The notes below the pieces were generated by a model. That model was given only the letters and a program-made list of their open reading frames with translations. It did no database searches and was not told the DNA's origin. Shown here piece by piece: positions 25,880-38,400 of a stretch of DNA of 64,000 nucleotides. How positions within the stretch are numbered: position 1 is the first letter of the stretch; each line of letters opens with the position of its first letter. Location: contig OW203762.1 of NCBI GenBank assembly GCA_934045905.1, forward strand, positions 14,354,345 through 14,418,344, read 5' to 3'. Source of the stretch: Leuctra nigra (taxonomy: Eukaryota; Arthropoda; Insecta; Plecoptera; Leuctridae). A program made the position numbers and the translations under genes.

Positions 25880-28800
25880 TTAGATGTCGAAGTCTCGTTG
25901 GGTGCTCGCCAAGACTACTCGGTCGATGTCGAAGGAGTTGACCAATCCCTCAGGCAGTGTGGCGTACGTCAGAGCCTTCCAGTCTCGATCCAACGCTTCG
26001 CTCACTTGCTGTGGAGGAGAAAACATGAAAGGTGTTTGTGAAAAAGCTTTGGCGCATTGTGTCAAGAGAAGGCAGCATAAGAATATGATGACGAAGAAGG
26101 AGATGATGAAAGAAAGAAGATGATGATAAAGGGGCCGAAGAAAGACAGAAAGTGGGAAAAAGATTAATGAAGTCTAAGTAGTCAGTGAAAATTCAATGCG
26201 CCAAAGCTATATTTTTAATTTTTTTAATTTTTAGTTTTAGTTTTATTTTAAGTTGTGTTTTAAATTAATTTAAAACATTTATTTTGGTTGTAAATAATAC
26301 ATTTTGCTTAATTTTTATATTTCAAAGAATTTGTATTATCTCTTTTAATTTTTTTAATTTTGTTAAAGTGTGCAATGATGGTTCACATAATTAGATCGAT
26401 TTGTTTAAATTTGGGCACAACGTTAGGTTTTTAGTGTTGTGCTTGGGGGCAGTAACTTGGTGGCCGAGAAAATGATTTCAGGAATTTTAAGTGCGAAAAA
26501 GTTTAAACAATATATTATTGCTTGGCCCTTCTTTTAGATCTCAATCCTTTTAGGTGCGAAGGTGCTTTGGCCGTCTTTATACAAGTTTTTGATTTTGTAC
26601 AATGTTTTGCACTGCAAAAGTATTACATATTATAACATTTACTTTCTTGGATTCATGAGTTGAACAGGTCATACAAACAAGTCTTTGACAAACTCGACGG
26701 ACTTACCCGCTGCAGAGATGCCAAGTTGTGCTGAAGGTCACTGATGTCTGGACCGAGAACATCGAGGCGCTTCAAACCACGACCTCGGAGCCGGGCCATG
26801 GCAACGATGTTGTGAGCAGCGTATTGGTAGCCTGCAACATGCCACTCCATGAGCATCAAACCACACATACAACGCCTGACATAACACATAACGCCTTCTA
26901 CATACAAGGAAGCTGATCCATAGTGACGACTTGTGGTCGGACAAATCACCTAACAGCACCATCTCCTCTAGATTAGGACTTGCGGTTGGACAATTCACCT
27001 AGCAGCACCATCTCCTCTAGATTAGGACTTGCGGTTGGACAACTCACCTAGCAGCACCATCTCCTCTAGATTAGGACTTGCGGTTGGACAATTCACCTAG
27101 CAGCACCATCTCCTCTAGATTAGGACTTGCGGTTGGACAACTCACCTAGCAGCACCATCTCCTCTAGATTAGGACTTGCGGTTGGACAATTCACCTAGCA
27201 GCACCATCTCCTCTAGATTAGGACTTGTGGTTGGACAATTCACCTAGCAACACCATCTCCTCTAGATTAGGACTTGCGGTTGGACAATTCACCTAGCAGC
27301 ACCATCTCCTCTAGATTAGGACTTGCGGTTGGACAACTCACCTAGCAGCACCATCTCCTCTAGATTAGGACTTGTGGTTGGACAACTCACCTAGAAGCAC
27401 CATCTCCTCTAGATTAGGACTTGTGGTTGGACAACTCACCTAGCAGCACCATCTCCTCTAGATTAGGACTTGTGGTTGGACAACTCACCTAGCAGCACCA
27501 TCTCCTCTAGATTAGGACTTGCGGTTGGACAACTCACCTAACAGCACCATCTCCTCTAGATTAGGACTTGCGGTTGGACAACTCACCTAGCAGCACCATC
27601 TCCTCTAGATTAGGACTTGCGGTTGGACAACTCACCTAGCAGCACCATCTCCTCTAGATTAGGACTTGCGGTTGGACAACTCACCTAGCAGCACCATCCC
27701 CTCTAGATTAGGACTTGTGGTTGGACAACTCACCTAGCAGCACCATCTCCTCTAGATTAGGACTTGCGGTTGGACAATTCACCTAGCAGCACCATCTCCT
27801 CTAGATTAGGACTTGCGGTTGGACAACTCACCTAGCAGCACCATCTCCTCTAGATTAGGACTTGCGGTGGGACAACTCACCTAGCAGCACCATCTCCTCT
27901 AGATTAGGACTTGCGGTTGGACAATTCACCTAGCAGCACCATCTCCTCTAGATTAGGACTTGTGGTTGGACAACTCACCTAGCAGACCATCTCCTCTAGA
28001 TTAGGACTTGCGGTTGGACAACTCACCTAGCAGCACCATCTCCTCTAGATTAGGACTTGCGGTCGGACAACTCACCTAGCAGCACCATCTCCTCTAGATT
28101 AGGACTTGCGGTTGGACAACTCACCTAGCAGCACCATCTCCTCTAGATTAGGACTTGCGCTTGGACAATTCACCTAGCAGCACCATCTCCTCTAGATTAG
28201 GACTTGTGGTTGGACAACTCACCTAGCAGCACCATCTCCTCTAGATTAGGACTTGTGGTTGGACAACTCACCTAGCAGCACCATCTCCTCTAGATTAGGA
28301 CTTGCGGTTGGACAACTCACCTAACAGCACCATCTCCTCCAGATTAGGACTTGCGGTTGGACAACTCACCTAGCAGCACCATCTCCTCTAGATTAGGACT
28401 TGCGCTTGGACAATTCACCTAGCAGCACCATCTCCTCTAGATTAGGACTTGCGGTTGGACAACTCACCTAGCAGCACCATCTCCTCTAGATTAGGACTTG
28501 CGGTTGGACAACTCACCTAGCAGCACCATCTCCTCTTGATTAGGACTTGCGGTTGGACAACTCACCTAGCAGCACCATCTCCTCTAGATTAGGACTTGCG
28601 GTCGGACAACTCACCTAGCAGCACCATCTCCTCTAGATTAGGACTTGCGGTTGGACAACTCACCTAGCAGCACCATCTCCTCTAGATTAGGACTTGCGGT
28701 TGGACAACTCACCTAGCAGCACCATCTCCTCTAGATTAGGACTTGCGGTCGGACAACTCACCTAGCAGCACCATCTCCTCTAGATTAGGACTTGCGTTCG

Positions 28801-31800
28801 GACAACTCACCTAGCAGCACCATCTCCTCTAGATTAGGACTTATGGTTGGACAACTCACCTAGCAGCACCATCTCCTCTAGATTAGGACTTGAGGTTGGA
28901 CAACTCACCTAGCAGCACCATCTCCTCTAGATTAGGACTTGTGGTTGGACAACTCACCTAGCAGCACCATCTCCTCTAGATTAGGACTTGTGGTTGGACA
29001 ACTCACCTAGCAGCACCATCTCCTCTAGATTAGGACTTGTGGTTGGACAACTCATCTAGCAGACCATCTCCTCTAGATTAGGACTTGCGCTTGGACAATT
29101 CACCTAGCAGCACCATCTCCTCTAGATTAGGACTTGCGGTTGGACAACTCACCTAGCAGACCATCTCCTCTAGATTAGGACTTGCGGTCGGACAACTCAC
29201 CTAGCAGCACCATCTCCTCTAGATTAGGACTTGCGGTTGGACAACTCACCTAGCAGCACCATCTCCTCTAGATTAGGACTTGTGGTTGGACAACTCACCT
29301 CAGCAGCACCATCTCCTCCAGATTAGGACTTGTGGTTGGACAACTCACCTAGCAGACCATCTCCTCTAGATTAGGACTTGCGGTTGGACAACTCACCTAG
29401 CAGCACCATCTCCTCTAGATTAGGACTTGTGGTTGGACAACTCACCTAGCAGCACCATCTCCTCTAGATTAGGGCACAGCCAACACGCCATGACGAACGG
29501 ATCGGTGGGATCTTCGAAGTCCTCGTTTAAACAAGGAGACACAAAACCTTCTTCCACTGATTCCATGACCCAGATGGATCGAAGTGTCCCTGAATACCAT
29601 TCTGAGAGTTGGTGGAAAGCTGCGTAGTTGACATGCTGTAAATGCATAGAACTATGTTTTAGATGAATGTTCACAGGGCTCATTTGAAAGTTAGAAGCAC
29701 GATGCCACCCACTCTACTGGTTAGATGCTGTTGGGTGGCAAAACTTATATCCTGTAAAACAATTTTACAATAATATTTAAGGTGCGGTAGGTAGGTTTAA
29801 AAAAAATTGATGCTAAATTAAAACTTTTAAGGATAAGCAAAGTTGAAAAATGAAGTCAGTAGCATCAAGTTTCATAATTTAATTGGCTACAAGTTCAAAG
29901 TTGAATATTACTGTGTGAGGAAACACATGAGAAATGTTCCTTATTTGATTGTAATTTTGCTAAAAAACTTTAAAACAGACTAAACATGATCGAGCGTCTC
30001 AAACTTCAGCTTGGAAACTCTGGGAAAAGTCTGTCAACTTCCAAACTCGCAGATTTTCATTGGGCAAAAGATTTTAGAAGACATATTAGGAAGATGATTA
30101 AAATTAAGTTAATTTACCTAAACAATGTAGGTACTAAATGCTACTCACATTGCCACAGAAGAAGCTCTTCAGATGTGTCAGTGGCATCGCCCGTTTCAGG
30201 ATTTCTGATTGAAGTTCTGCGGCGCCTTCGAGCGAGTGAATGAGATTGATTCGCAGCTCACAACTTGGGCTGCAATCAAGAGTCAAGATTTACAGCATTG
30301 CAGAGAGCCTGTCACATCGAGAGTAAGACGAGATGTGCCACAACACTAACTTGCGCTGAGTGAAGTTTGTCCATCCCGAGTTGGTAGTTCCGGGATGAGC
30401 TTCTGGAATTCCGTGCACGTGGATGATGAGCCGAACAAGTCCTGAACTTCCAAAAGCCATCAGAAACCTGTCGCTTACAAAGTCATAGTCTATGCTGAGT
30501 GCCTAGAAAAAAAATCATTAAATTAGGTAGGTATCTATCTTCTTATTTAAATTAACTGATTTTAAGTGAGATTTACCAAACACATTCCATGTGTTTTTTG
30601 TTACCCTTCCCAACACAGAACATTTAATCAATCGATCCAATTTTGTACGCACACTAAAAACATCAACGTGGATAATTTTTTAACAAGACCCCTCTAGTCT
30701 AACGAACAAAAAGTTTAAAAGTTTTGCCACAGAAAGCTACAGTTCAGGTACAAATTGACATTCATGATTAAATCCATTCACCCTACACTACCAACCAAGC
30801 CCAGAAGTTTGTCAGCTTTATGTTGATTCACTGAAAAGAGTATGAGCTGTTAGATACAGACTGCTTGGTTGGAGCTTTAAGCTGAGGGTAGCGTGTGTTT
30901 GGGAACATTCTCATTTCTCATAGTACAATCAAGAAGACCAGCAGTCGGAGACATATTGACTAGATTCCACTCTCTAGCATGGCCAGAGATAGGTCAATCC
31001 ATGCCCCACCGAGTGGAGTCAACTAGGTATGTTAAGTGAAGTGGTGAATACATTACCTGAAGACACTGAAAAGATTGGAAGAAAGTAGAGTTCAAGTCAG
31101 GAAGTTCGTAGTTATCTGGATCGTTCTTAACGGTGGCAAGACCAAGGTGGCGTAGTGAGCAAGCTTGATGGTCCTGAAGAGCATCTAAGACTGGTTTGGA
31201 ATAGGAGACGAGCTCTTCGGATGATCCAAAGCAGAGAGCTTCCATGCTGCGACATTGCTGAACTATCAGCTGCAGAGGTTTGATAATGCACCTGTAGAAC
31301 ATATAGGTAGGTATAGAAAACATAAATGTGTGTCAGATAGCAACAATTAGCGACAGAAGGCCAGTGACAGCAAACTCAAATCGAAAGGGGAGGAGAAATG
31401 CAACAGGCTTCTCTTGCAATTCTCTTGCAATTTGAGTTAGGTACCTATTATATAAATTGCCAAATTGTCGAGACACGACATCCGATAATAATCGTACCTA
31501 AGTCTTAACTCGGCTGTTTATGGAGCATCAAAACGAGATGAAACGAGAATCAGTGCTATGATCATAAACTAGGGATGATTGATAAATCATTGCATGGGCT
31601 CACCTCTCAAAGAAGTCGAGTTTTCCTTCCCCCAACTGAATGCATAATTGGTACACAGAATGATCAGCCTTCTCTGGATTCTGAAATATGCAATTGCTTG
31701 GCTCCAGGATCAGTCTTCGCAGATTAATATTGTTGCATATTTCTTTCAAAATTCTTGCAACCTCAAACAGACATTGAGGGTCTAAAGAATTAAACGTAAG

Positions 31801-32034
31801 GGTAACATTGCGTAATCTTTTAGCACAGCAGCTGGTAAGAAATCTTGCTCGCGAAACACTGTCTTCATCGTTTGTTTTTATATTGAAGTGAATATTCTGC
31901 CAGTGGCTGTTTTGAAATAACGCCCATCTCCATGATTTGCACGTTGAAGAAGCTTTAATTCTTTCTTCATGAGATAAATATGAAAATAATTCTAATAAAA
32001 CTACACTGGGCAAACAGTTCCATGAAATCTCCAT
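25880..32034 (-). CDS. F-box protein, FBXO33 type, seven exons
   Basis: Coding exons in transcript order are 32034-31604, 31291-31057, 30502-30351, 30269-30149, 29635-29446, 26831-26707 and 26008-25880. All junction phases agree, giving 460 aa. The start is the ATG in AAAAATGGAG; the frame is open upstream without another ATG. An F-box (about residues 5-48: W-N-C-L-P-S-V-V-L-L-E-L-F-S-Y-L, later C-K-S-W-R-W-A-L-F) should bind Skp1 in an SCF ubiquitin ligase. The rest is leucine-rich-like: L-R-H-L-G-L-A-T-V-K, S-I-D-Y-D-F-V-S-D, L-V-R-L-I-I-H-V-H, then P-N-L-E-E-M-V-L-L-G-Y and A-R-L-R-G-R-G-L-K-R-L. The order resembles FBXO33; FBXO39 is a second possibility. The substrate is unknown. Oddity: intron 5 is almost entirely a minisatellite of its own splice junction. 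Confidence 0.85.
26928..29473 (-). repeat. 49-bp minisatellite, about 52 copies, amplifying an exon-intron junction
   Basis: A 49-bp unit repeats head-to-tail with very high identity; a few units are 48 or 50 bp. On the gene strand the unit reads CTAATCTAGAGGAGATGGTG, then CTGCTAG, then GTGAGTTGTCC and a short tail. The first 28 bases are the coding end of exon 5 (N-L-E-E-M-V-L-L), and GTGAGT is its splice donor. The 5'-most copy (ending at 29473) is the functional exon end at 29446; the others form intron 5. About ten copies carry GTGAAT instead of GTGAGT, the 3'-most has GTGATT, and one near 29051 has lost the GT. Confidence 0.97.
29446..29635 (-). other. Exon 5 of the F-box gene, source of the minisatellite
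   Basis: Acceptor TTTACAG precedes H-V-N-Y-A-A-F-H-Q-L. The exon ends C-W-L-C-P-N-L-E-E-M-V-L-L plus one base before GTGAGT. Reading through the donor gives G-E-L-S-N-H-K-S then TAA, so retention of the next unit truncates the protein after eight codons. Confidence 0.85.
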
Positions 32035-32542
32035 TTTTCCTGGCCCAGTTTTCTCTAACTTTGACTGACATCTACTTGAATGCGCAATACTCCATTGTGT
32101 CAAAAACAGCTGTTCACGTAAACATTTCACTTGTCATCATATATAAATTTTGAAAATAGAAACAACTATGAGGTATAAATGTAGAATAATTTGTATTTAT
32201 TTAAATAAATATTCATTGAGATTTATTTAGAGTTAAATACGTTCAAAATAGAAATTGTTTTCTCTTTTTTTATCTACTGTTAGTACCACCACTCGACTCG
32301 ACAACCTACAGGTGCTGCCACGAACTGTCAATGTCAAGTCAACACGAAACAAGATTGCGTAAAATTTCTCTTGTCCACGAAAGTAAGATAAAAAGTGCCG
32401 ACGCCCGCCTTGCAATTGCTTCTATAGCAACATTAGAAAGATGACAAGACCTCACGGTTATAGCTAAGTAGTAATTATTCATTCATTCAATTGGTGGGCA
32501 GAATTACAAATAACCTGTTGATTGCATTTTAGAGGTTAGGTT
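32035..32542. promoter_or_regulatory. Shared bidirectional promoter region, F-box gene and FAM174-like gene
   Basis: The two start codons face away from each other, 508 bases apart, with no other gene between. No TATA box is evident on either side, and transcription starts cannot be placed from sequence alone. Such close head-to-head pairs often share a promoter. Confidence 0.5.
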
Positions 32543-34973
32543 ATGCGTTTACAAACTTCCTTGTGTTTCGTATTTGTTTGTTTGAGCTATTCAACATCTG
32601 TAGGTGAGCCAACAAATGTCGAAACAAATTCAAACATTGCTAGATCTGATAGTATTGTTAAACTTAACGATACGAAAAGTGTCAAAGATTCAGTTGATCA
32701 AAGTAAAGAACCGAAGTTGCCACCGCCAAGCTCAGAGCATGGGAACAGTACAGTTAAAACTGCATCAAATGGTAACGTGACAGCCACACAAGATGGACCT
32801 GGAATAACTGGAAAAGCTCTGAAGTTAAATTCTGCTGCTCTTCTAAGAGGATTTTATGTATTTGCCGGTCTGGGTGTTATGGTGGCAATGTACATCTTGG
32901 TGCGAGCAATAAGGTAAATAATACTTCATTGCAGCAAACAATTCTTTGTGACAGGAAACAAACGGCATTAAAAAGTATTATTTTGTACTCCTAAAAGTAA
33001 ATTGGGCATAGTTATTATTAAAGCCAATGAATTTGAAAAGTTCATTATAACTTTTAGGAATAAGAATTTTTCAAAAGTGGTCAATGATTCACAACATAGT
33101 ATCTACGATCACCACACTTTACAGGGATTGGAAACTATCTGTGCATTGTGACGTCACTCCCATAAGACCAATGCTAAATGAAGGCGGCCCAGGGTCTGTT
33201 CCGTCGATTTGCACCGAATTACTTCCTGCACCCGTTTACTTCCGGCCGGTGACCCGCGAAATTTCAAAAATGTACACTTTTGGAGTGCTCAAATTTGATT
33301 CACATAATTGCCGCCAGGTTTGAAAGAGCTTCACAAACTTGCCGCTGCTAGTTATAATGGCGCATTATCGACCGTTTTGAATTTTTGGAATTCTCTTCTT
33401 GGCGGGCGGGAGAAAAAGACATGTGTAACGAGAGCGACATCACAGCCACTTGTTCTCAGATTGTTTTGTTCAATGGGACCAAACCCATGGGCAGCTAGTC
33501 AGACCGTTTCCAATCCCTGTAAAGTGTGGTGATCGTAGGTTGTATGTAACTTCAACATAGTCAGTCGTCAGCAAGTTGATGGCAATGTCAAAATGACAGT
33601 TTAGAGCCTTCCCTTCCACTTAATGTTTTGTATTCAGAGGATGTCGATTTGACTTAAAAATGTCTTTGTACAGTGGTACAATCTTTGGTAGTACTCTACT
33701 CTACCTATAGATGTGCTACATACAAAGTAAAATCATATCTAGGTAGGTAAGGTATGCTCATCAGAAAATAAACATTTCTGAAGATCTTGTGACATCGCAG
33801 GTAGGGTCAGCATCCCAGTTCTCGTCCATGGTGCCCCTAATCTCAACCACCATTACATAATACTCCATTAACCATTAACCATACTCTTCCAATTCAACAT
33901 TGAATTTCTCAAGTGGCTGAGATTTAGGTTTGTGGTTTTTTGTTAATTTAACTGTAAAATAACTTTTCTGAGCTCACCCTTCTAGCATTGACCAGTCAGA
34001 AATGAATCTTCAATGTCTAATTTATCATATGGAATGCAGCCAAGACATGACATTTCACAAACAGTTGTTTTAAAAATTAGTGTAATATGCTGAATTGTGC
34101 TAAAGGGTGACGATTACTAGCACACTGACCCTAGGCAGAGACTGGAGCCGGAATCGGAATCCGAATACATAAATTAGTTTTTTTATTTGGAACTGGAACC
34201 AGAATCCCTAACAATTTACCTAACATTATTTGACATTGGGTTCCATAACGGTTTCATGGGTTCGTTAAATAATTCATTAATCATTACAATACATTTTTAC
34301 TTCAATGCCCTCCCAATCTTAAATTGTCTATTAAAATTTACAGTGTTTCAACTTTCAGATAAGTAGGTGTACCTCTAGGTAATCAATCACTTTCTGTCAA
34401 AATGCTGTTAAACATTTGCCTTCGGCCTTAGTTAGATGCAATCTACTGTGCCAAGTTCCCAAAAGTAAAAAAAATTAAATTATAGTCTGAATTTTAAGGA
34501 ATCGATTGGAACCCAAATGGAACTGAAATGGAACCGGAATCGGAACCATTAATTTATTATTTTCAGGAAGCGGTCCCGGAATCGGAACCGGAACCGAAAT
34601 TCATTTGGGTTCCAGTCCCAGCTGGTAGGTAAGTTGAGGCAGCTGGCACATGTTGAAATTCCCGTGTAGAATGTAGCTCCCTGCTTGGCCTACTAGCAAC
34701 GTCACAATCTATGAAAACGTATTCCTTTATGAGCATACCTGGTATCTAGGCTACGATTTAAACCTTACACTGCATACATGTCTCTTTCATTGTGTAGAAG
34801 AAAACTACATTCTGCATCTTCTTTCTTACAGACTGAGGCGTAGAAAATCTCCTGTGAGAAAGTATGGCATCTTAGGCAGCCGTGAAGACTTGGAGATGAC
34901 ACTACTAGACGACGAAGACGACGATGAAGAAGATACGACGCTATTTGATGTGAAGAAACAAGGCACCATTTAA
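32543..34973 (+). CDS. FAM174-like single-pass membrane protein, two exons
   Basis: Exons 32543-32913 and 34832-34973 join at phase 2 (AG|A, Arg) to give 170 aa. Residues 1 to about 21 are a signal peptide (L-C-F-V-F-V-C-L-S-Y). A Ser/Thr/Asn/Lys-rich lumenal part follows, with N-D-T, N-S-T and N-V-T glycosylation sequons. One transmembrane helix follows (F-Y-V-F-A-G-L-G-V-M-V-A-M-Y-I-L-V, about 104-121). The short cytoplasmic tail has R-K-Y-G-I-L-G, then E-M-T-L-L-D-D-E-D-D-D and D-T-T-L-F-D. Tail order and acidic D-T-T-L-F-D end match the FAM174A/B family, whose members are linked to the Golgi; the biochemical role is little known. The intron holds a foldback element. Confidence 0.88.
33103..33538. 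mobile_element. Foldback DNA element in the FAM174-like intron
   Basis: Termini CTACGATCACCACACTTTAC and GTAAAGTGTGGTGATCGTAG are perfect inverted repeats, extended by AGGGATTGGAAAC/GTTTCCAATCCCT. About 436 bp, no transposase frame. No clear target duplication was found. Confidence 0.85.
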
Positions 34974-35062
34974 TATTCATTCAGTTTACATTTGTTTGAT
35001 CTGCAATCTTCCAAAATGGATCCATATTTATCTAAGGTCTGTTATTCCATGAATTATGGTTG

Positions 35063-35068
35063 AATAAA
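35063..35068 (+). terminator. Poly(A) signal AATAAA, FAM174-like gene
   Basis: AATAAA lies 89 bases after the TAA at 34971-34973, with T-rich sequence downstream (TACTGTTTTG). It is a good candidate for the transcript end. Confidence 0.65.
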
Positions 35069-35218
35069 TATTTTAAGATTGAGATACTGTTTTGTTAGTC
35101 ACACATTCAGCATGGGATTAGGAAGGATTAGGTATGAAGAGCGACCCACAGGTACAGGTTGATCTCAACTTGTCGACAATATTGCAACATTGTGATAGGA
35201 AAGCAGTCCCACCCCTGA

Positions 35219-35338
35219 AGCCAGGCTTCCTCTTATAACTAAAATTAAATAAATTCGGTCTGAAATCATTTCAAAGTCAATGCTATTTTTATGGCAAAAT
35301 GATTTCATTTTATTTTAGTTAAGAATATGAGGCCTGCA
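35219..35338. mobile_element. MITE, CGGTCTGAAATCAT family, copy 1
   Basis: The left half TTCGGTCTGAAATCATTTCA and the right half, ATGATTTCATTTTATTTTAG, are imperfect inverted repeats. The interior word TTCGGTCTGAAATCAT is shared with the better copy at 61951-62076. Confidence 0.55.
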
Positions 35339-35342
35339 CTGT

Positions 35343-35428
35343 ACACCCATCTCCAAGTGTTCCTACCGTTTTATACATTGTGCTCTTATGAGAAACACAG
35401 TACAAACACTTGGAGGTGGGTCTACCTA
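35343..35428. repeat. Short inverted repeat CCCATCTCCAAGTGTT
   Basis: CCCATCTCCAAGTGTT at 35347 and AACACTTGGAGGTGGG at about 35407 could form a stem with a loop of some 45 bases. Possibly a small transposon remnant. Confidence 0.5.
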
Positions 35429-35429
35429 C

Positions 35430-38400
35430 TATTCTTATCAGCTGTTCATAATATCTTATACTATTTAGCTATTTACACGCCTAAGAAATAAGTTGCTGTC
35501 CACCTTTCCCCCTTTTATGTAGTGAGAGGCCCAGTTATAAGATTCACAGTGTCTAATTGTGATTTTGATTGCCAGTAATACTTCGTGGCCATTACTTTTC
35601 TATCGGACAACTTGACTTTCAAAGATGTAGCCCTGAACTACAGTATGATTATCCTTTCATTCTATTTGCCATCTTTAGTAGGTACCTGTGTATGTGGAAG
35701 AGTTCAGAGCAGTTTGTAAAAGAATACCAGTATATTCTTGTACCTGGGTACAAGTGAGTGAAATATTTGAAAACAAGGTCAGGTTCTGACAGATTTGTAT
35801 GACATTTTTTTAAATCTTATTAAACATTGGCCCAAATTGCTGTGTAAAATTTGAAGTTGATCAAAAAAACTTTCATTTCTAACGAATCCGAAGATAATTT
35901 TTACATTTTCACAAACCTATGGATATCAAAATCTAACAAAATTTAAAAATAAGCGACAATTTTGACCATGCAAAGTATGACTTTTGGTCAGATATAGGTA
36001 TTGAAGAACAATTTTGATTTTTCAACCAATCAAGGGATATTTCTTTTAATTTTAACCAATGAACGGATTTCTAAAACAATAGGGTCTGCAAACCGCAGAG
36101 GTGATCCTTACATGTGTGCAAAATTCCATATCAATCGGTTAAAAGGTGCAACCTGTATATCGTCCGTAACAGAAAAAAAAGTCCTGTGTCAAAAGAGTCA
36201 TAAGGAGTCGCTCGCTCAAAAATACACATAATTTCCCACACCCTGGCAGGGTGCTCTCCATTGACCAGCTGCACTAATAAATCAAAATGCAAAGGATGAT
36301 CTTTCACTTCACTTCTGTTTTACACATAGAGGAAAACACTGTGTTTGTAGCGTATTGATAAGTGAGCACCAATACTTGCAACTCCTCCAACTGTTTTCCG
36401 TAAAACACAGAAAACACAAGCTAACTGTCACTTTGTCGCTGCTTCCCATTGCCAACGGATTGTAGAAATTTAGAAAATATCTGAAAACTTGGTGAAAAAT
36501 TTTCAGGTTTATATTATTCTCTTACTAAGTATACTGTGCAATTGTAACCGTAGTTTAAAATGTTCCACATCATCGGGTGAGTTCAATTGAGTTGTGGAGT
36601 GATAAAGAGTTTATTTTCCTGGACACTCTTCATAGGTAATTTGTAAATTACCTACCTTGTTTACCAAGCTTAGCATAAACCTTGGGCATAATCTCTAGTA
36701 GTTATGCATACTTTTCTATGCTGGTTGGATTGCCAGTAACACATGCCATGTTGACTGTTATACATCTATTTAAATTTTAAATCCATGGTGCAACATTATA
36801 CTTAACGGGGCTCAACCGATCGAACATTCCAATTTTTTTTTTAAAATAACCCTCGTGAATTACTTTTCTCTTCATCTATTTTTAAGTATAAAAAAATCAT
36901 AAAATGTAATTTAACTTGCAACTCCTGTCTTACAGCTAGGTTTCAATTTATTGCCTTCTGAGATTGAAGAAAACTTTAACACATGAGGTATAGGAAAATC
37001 ATTTCGTTTTTGGTTTGTAACTTTTAAAATAGCACACGTTGATATTGTTTTCAATTTTTTTCCTAATAGAATGGCTAACTATCTATCATAAAATAAGTTT
37101 TTTGTTCAAAGTTGGGACAAAATAAAAATTAGATCTACTATTAGCCTAAAATGTGACACGATTTTACTTGTCTGCCATAAGATAACATGGGGAAGAAAAC
37201 TCAATTTATCTCAGAAACTAGACACGAGAAGTGTTTAATTTTTTCAAGGATTGTGTATGGCATGATTATCAATAAGTAGGCAAAAAATTATGAAAATCTG
37301 AGACCATGCCCGATTGGATGAGCCATAAACTTTGCTCCCCTAAAAATATCACCAGCAAAGCAATATTCATTATTACTCATTTCAATTGTTCTTTTGCAAT
37401 AGTTTTGTACCTGCATGTAGAATTACCGCAGATTAGTAATTGTATTTTTTTATTTTTTTATTTTCACCCAAATGATGCACCATAATTTAGATTTCGAAAG
37501 TCAGTGACGAATATGGCCTTGGATCACAAAAGATGACATCTCATATACCTAGGTACGAAGCTTAGACGAAAATAATGCAACTATAGTAAAGTAAGAAAAA
37601 ATAAATTTTTAAAAATATTTAAATATTTCATCACATTTTTCAACATACATTAAAAATTGATCTAAAATTTTTCAGTACTTCCACAGACTAAAAGCTGTTA
37701 ATAATTTATTAGCCATAAATCCAATCCAAACAATGTTTCAGCTAGAAATTAGGATCAAGTATTGATTTTCAACAGCAATAAAAACGTGATAAGAAGGTAA
37801 TAATAGCGATTGGTCTGATCTGATAACTCTTTGATTATTTGCATTTGATTGACAGAACCAATTCTGATATTAGTTCGGTATGAGCAGTCACTTTGTGCGA
37901 GATGTAGGTTATAGAGAATGTATGCAACCACCAGAGCGTGCTAACTGATTAATATAATAATATGTTGGTATTGCTTTGGATCAATTAACATTTAGCAAGT
38001 CATTATTTCGCGTTGAAGTGTAACACTGATGATGAGCCAGCTCTCCCTTCTTCATCGGATTGTTGTCAGTCTCTGCTGCAGTTGGATCGAACATCTAGTA
38101 AACAGTACTTCGAGAACTTCAAAGTATTCATCAATCTTCAAAGACTGAATCGATGGATATTACGAGTTGTACGTCATCACAATAGGGAATATGCATGAAT
38201 TTATTAAAAAGTATAATTCAAAATAACAACATATTTGTGGGTAAATCACACTATTTTCACACTCAATTGTGTAAATTTTCATTCATAAATCTGAAATAAA
38301 AGATCGGGGCTTATTTTGGCGGGAAAAGCCATCATGGCTAGTAATGTCATTTTATCAACCAACAATGATGTTGCCATGGTTACTATAAAATATGGAACTA

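Noticed and set aside
26928..29473. CRISPR-like array
   Set aside because: The repeats are directly adjacent without unique spacers, the host is an animal, and the unit is explained as an exon-intron junction minisatellite.
32035..32130. Upstream extension of the F-box protein to a start at 32130
   Set aside because: The codon there is GTG, not ATG, and no ATG lies in frame between it and 32034. The ATG at 32034 has a good context and is followed directly by the F-box.
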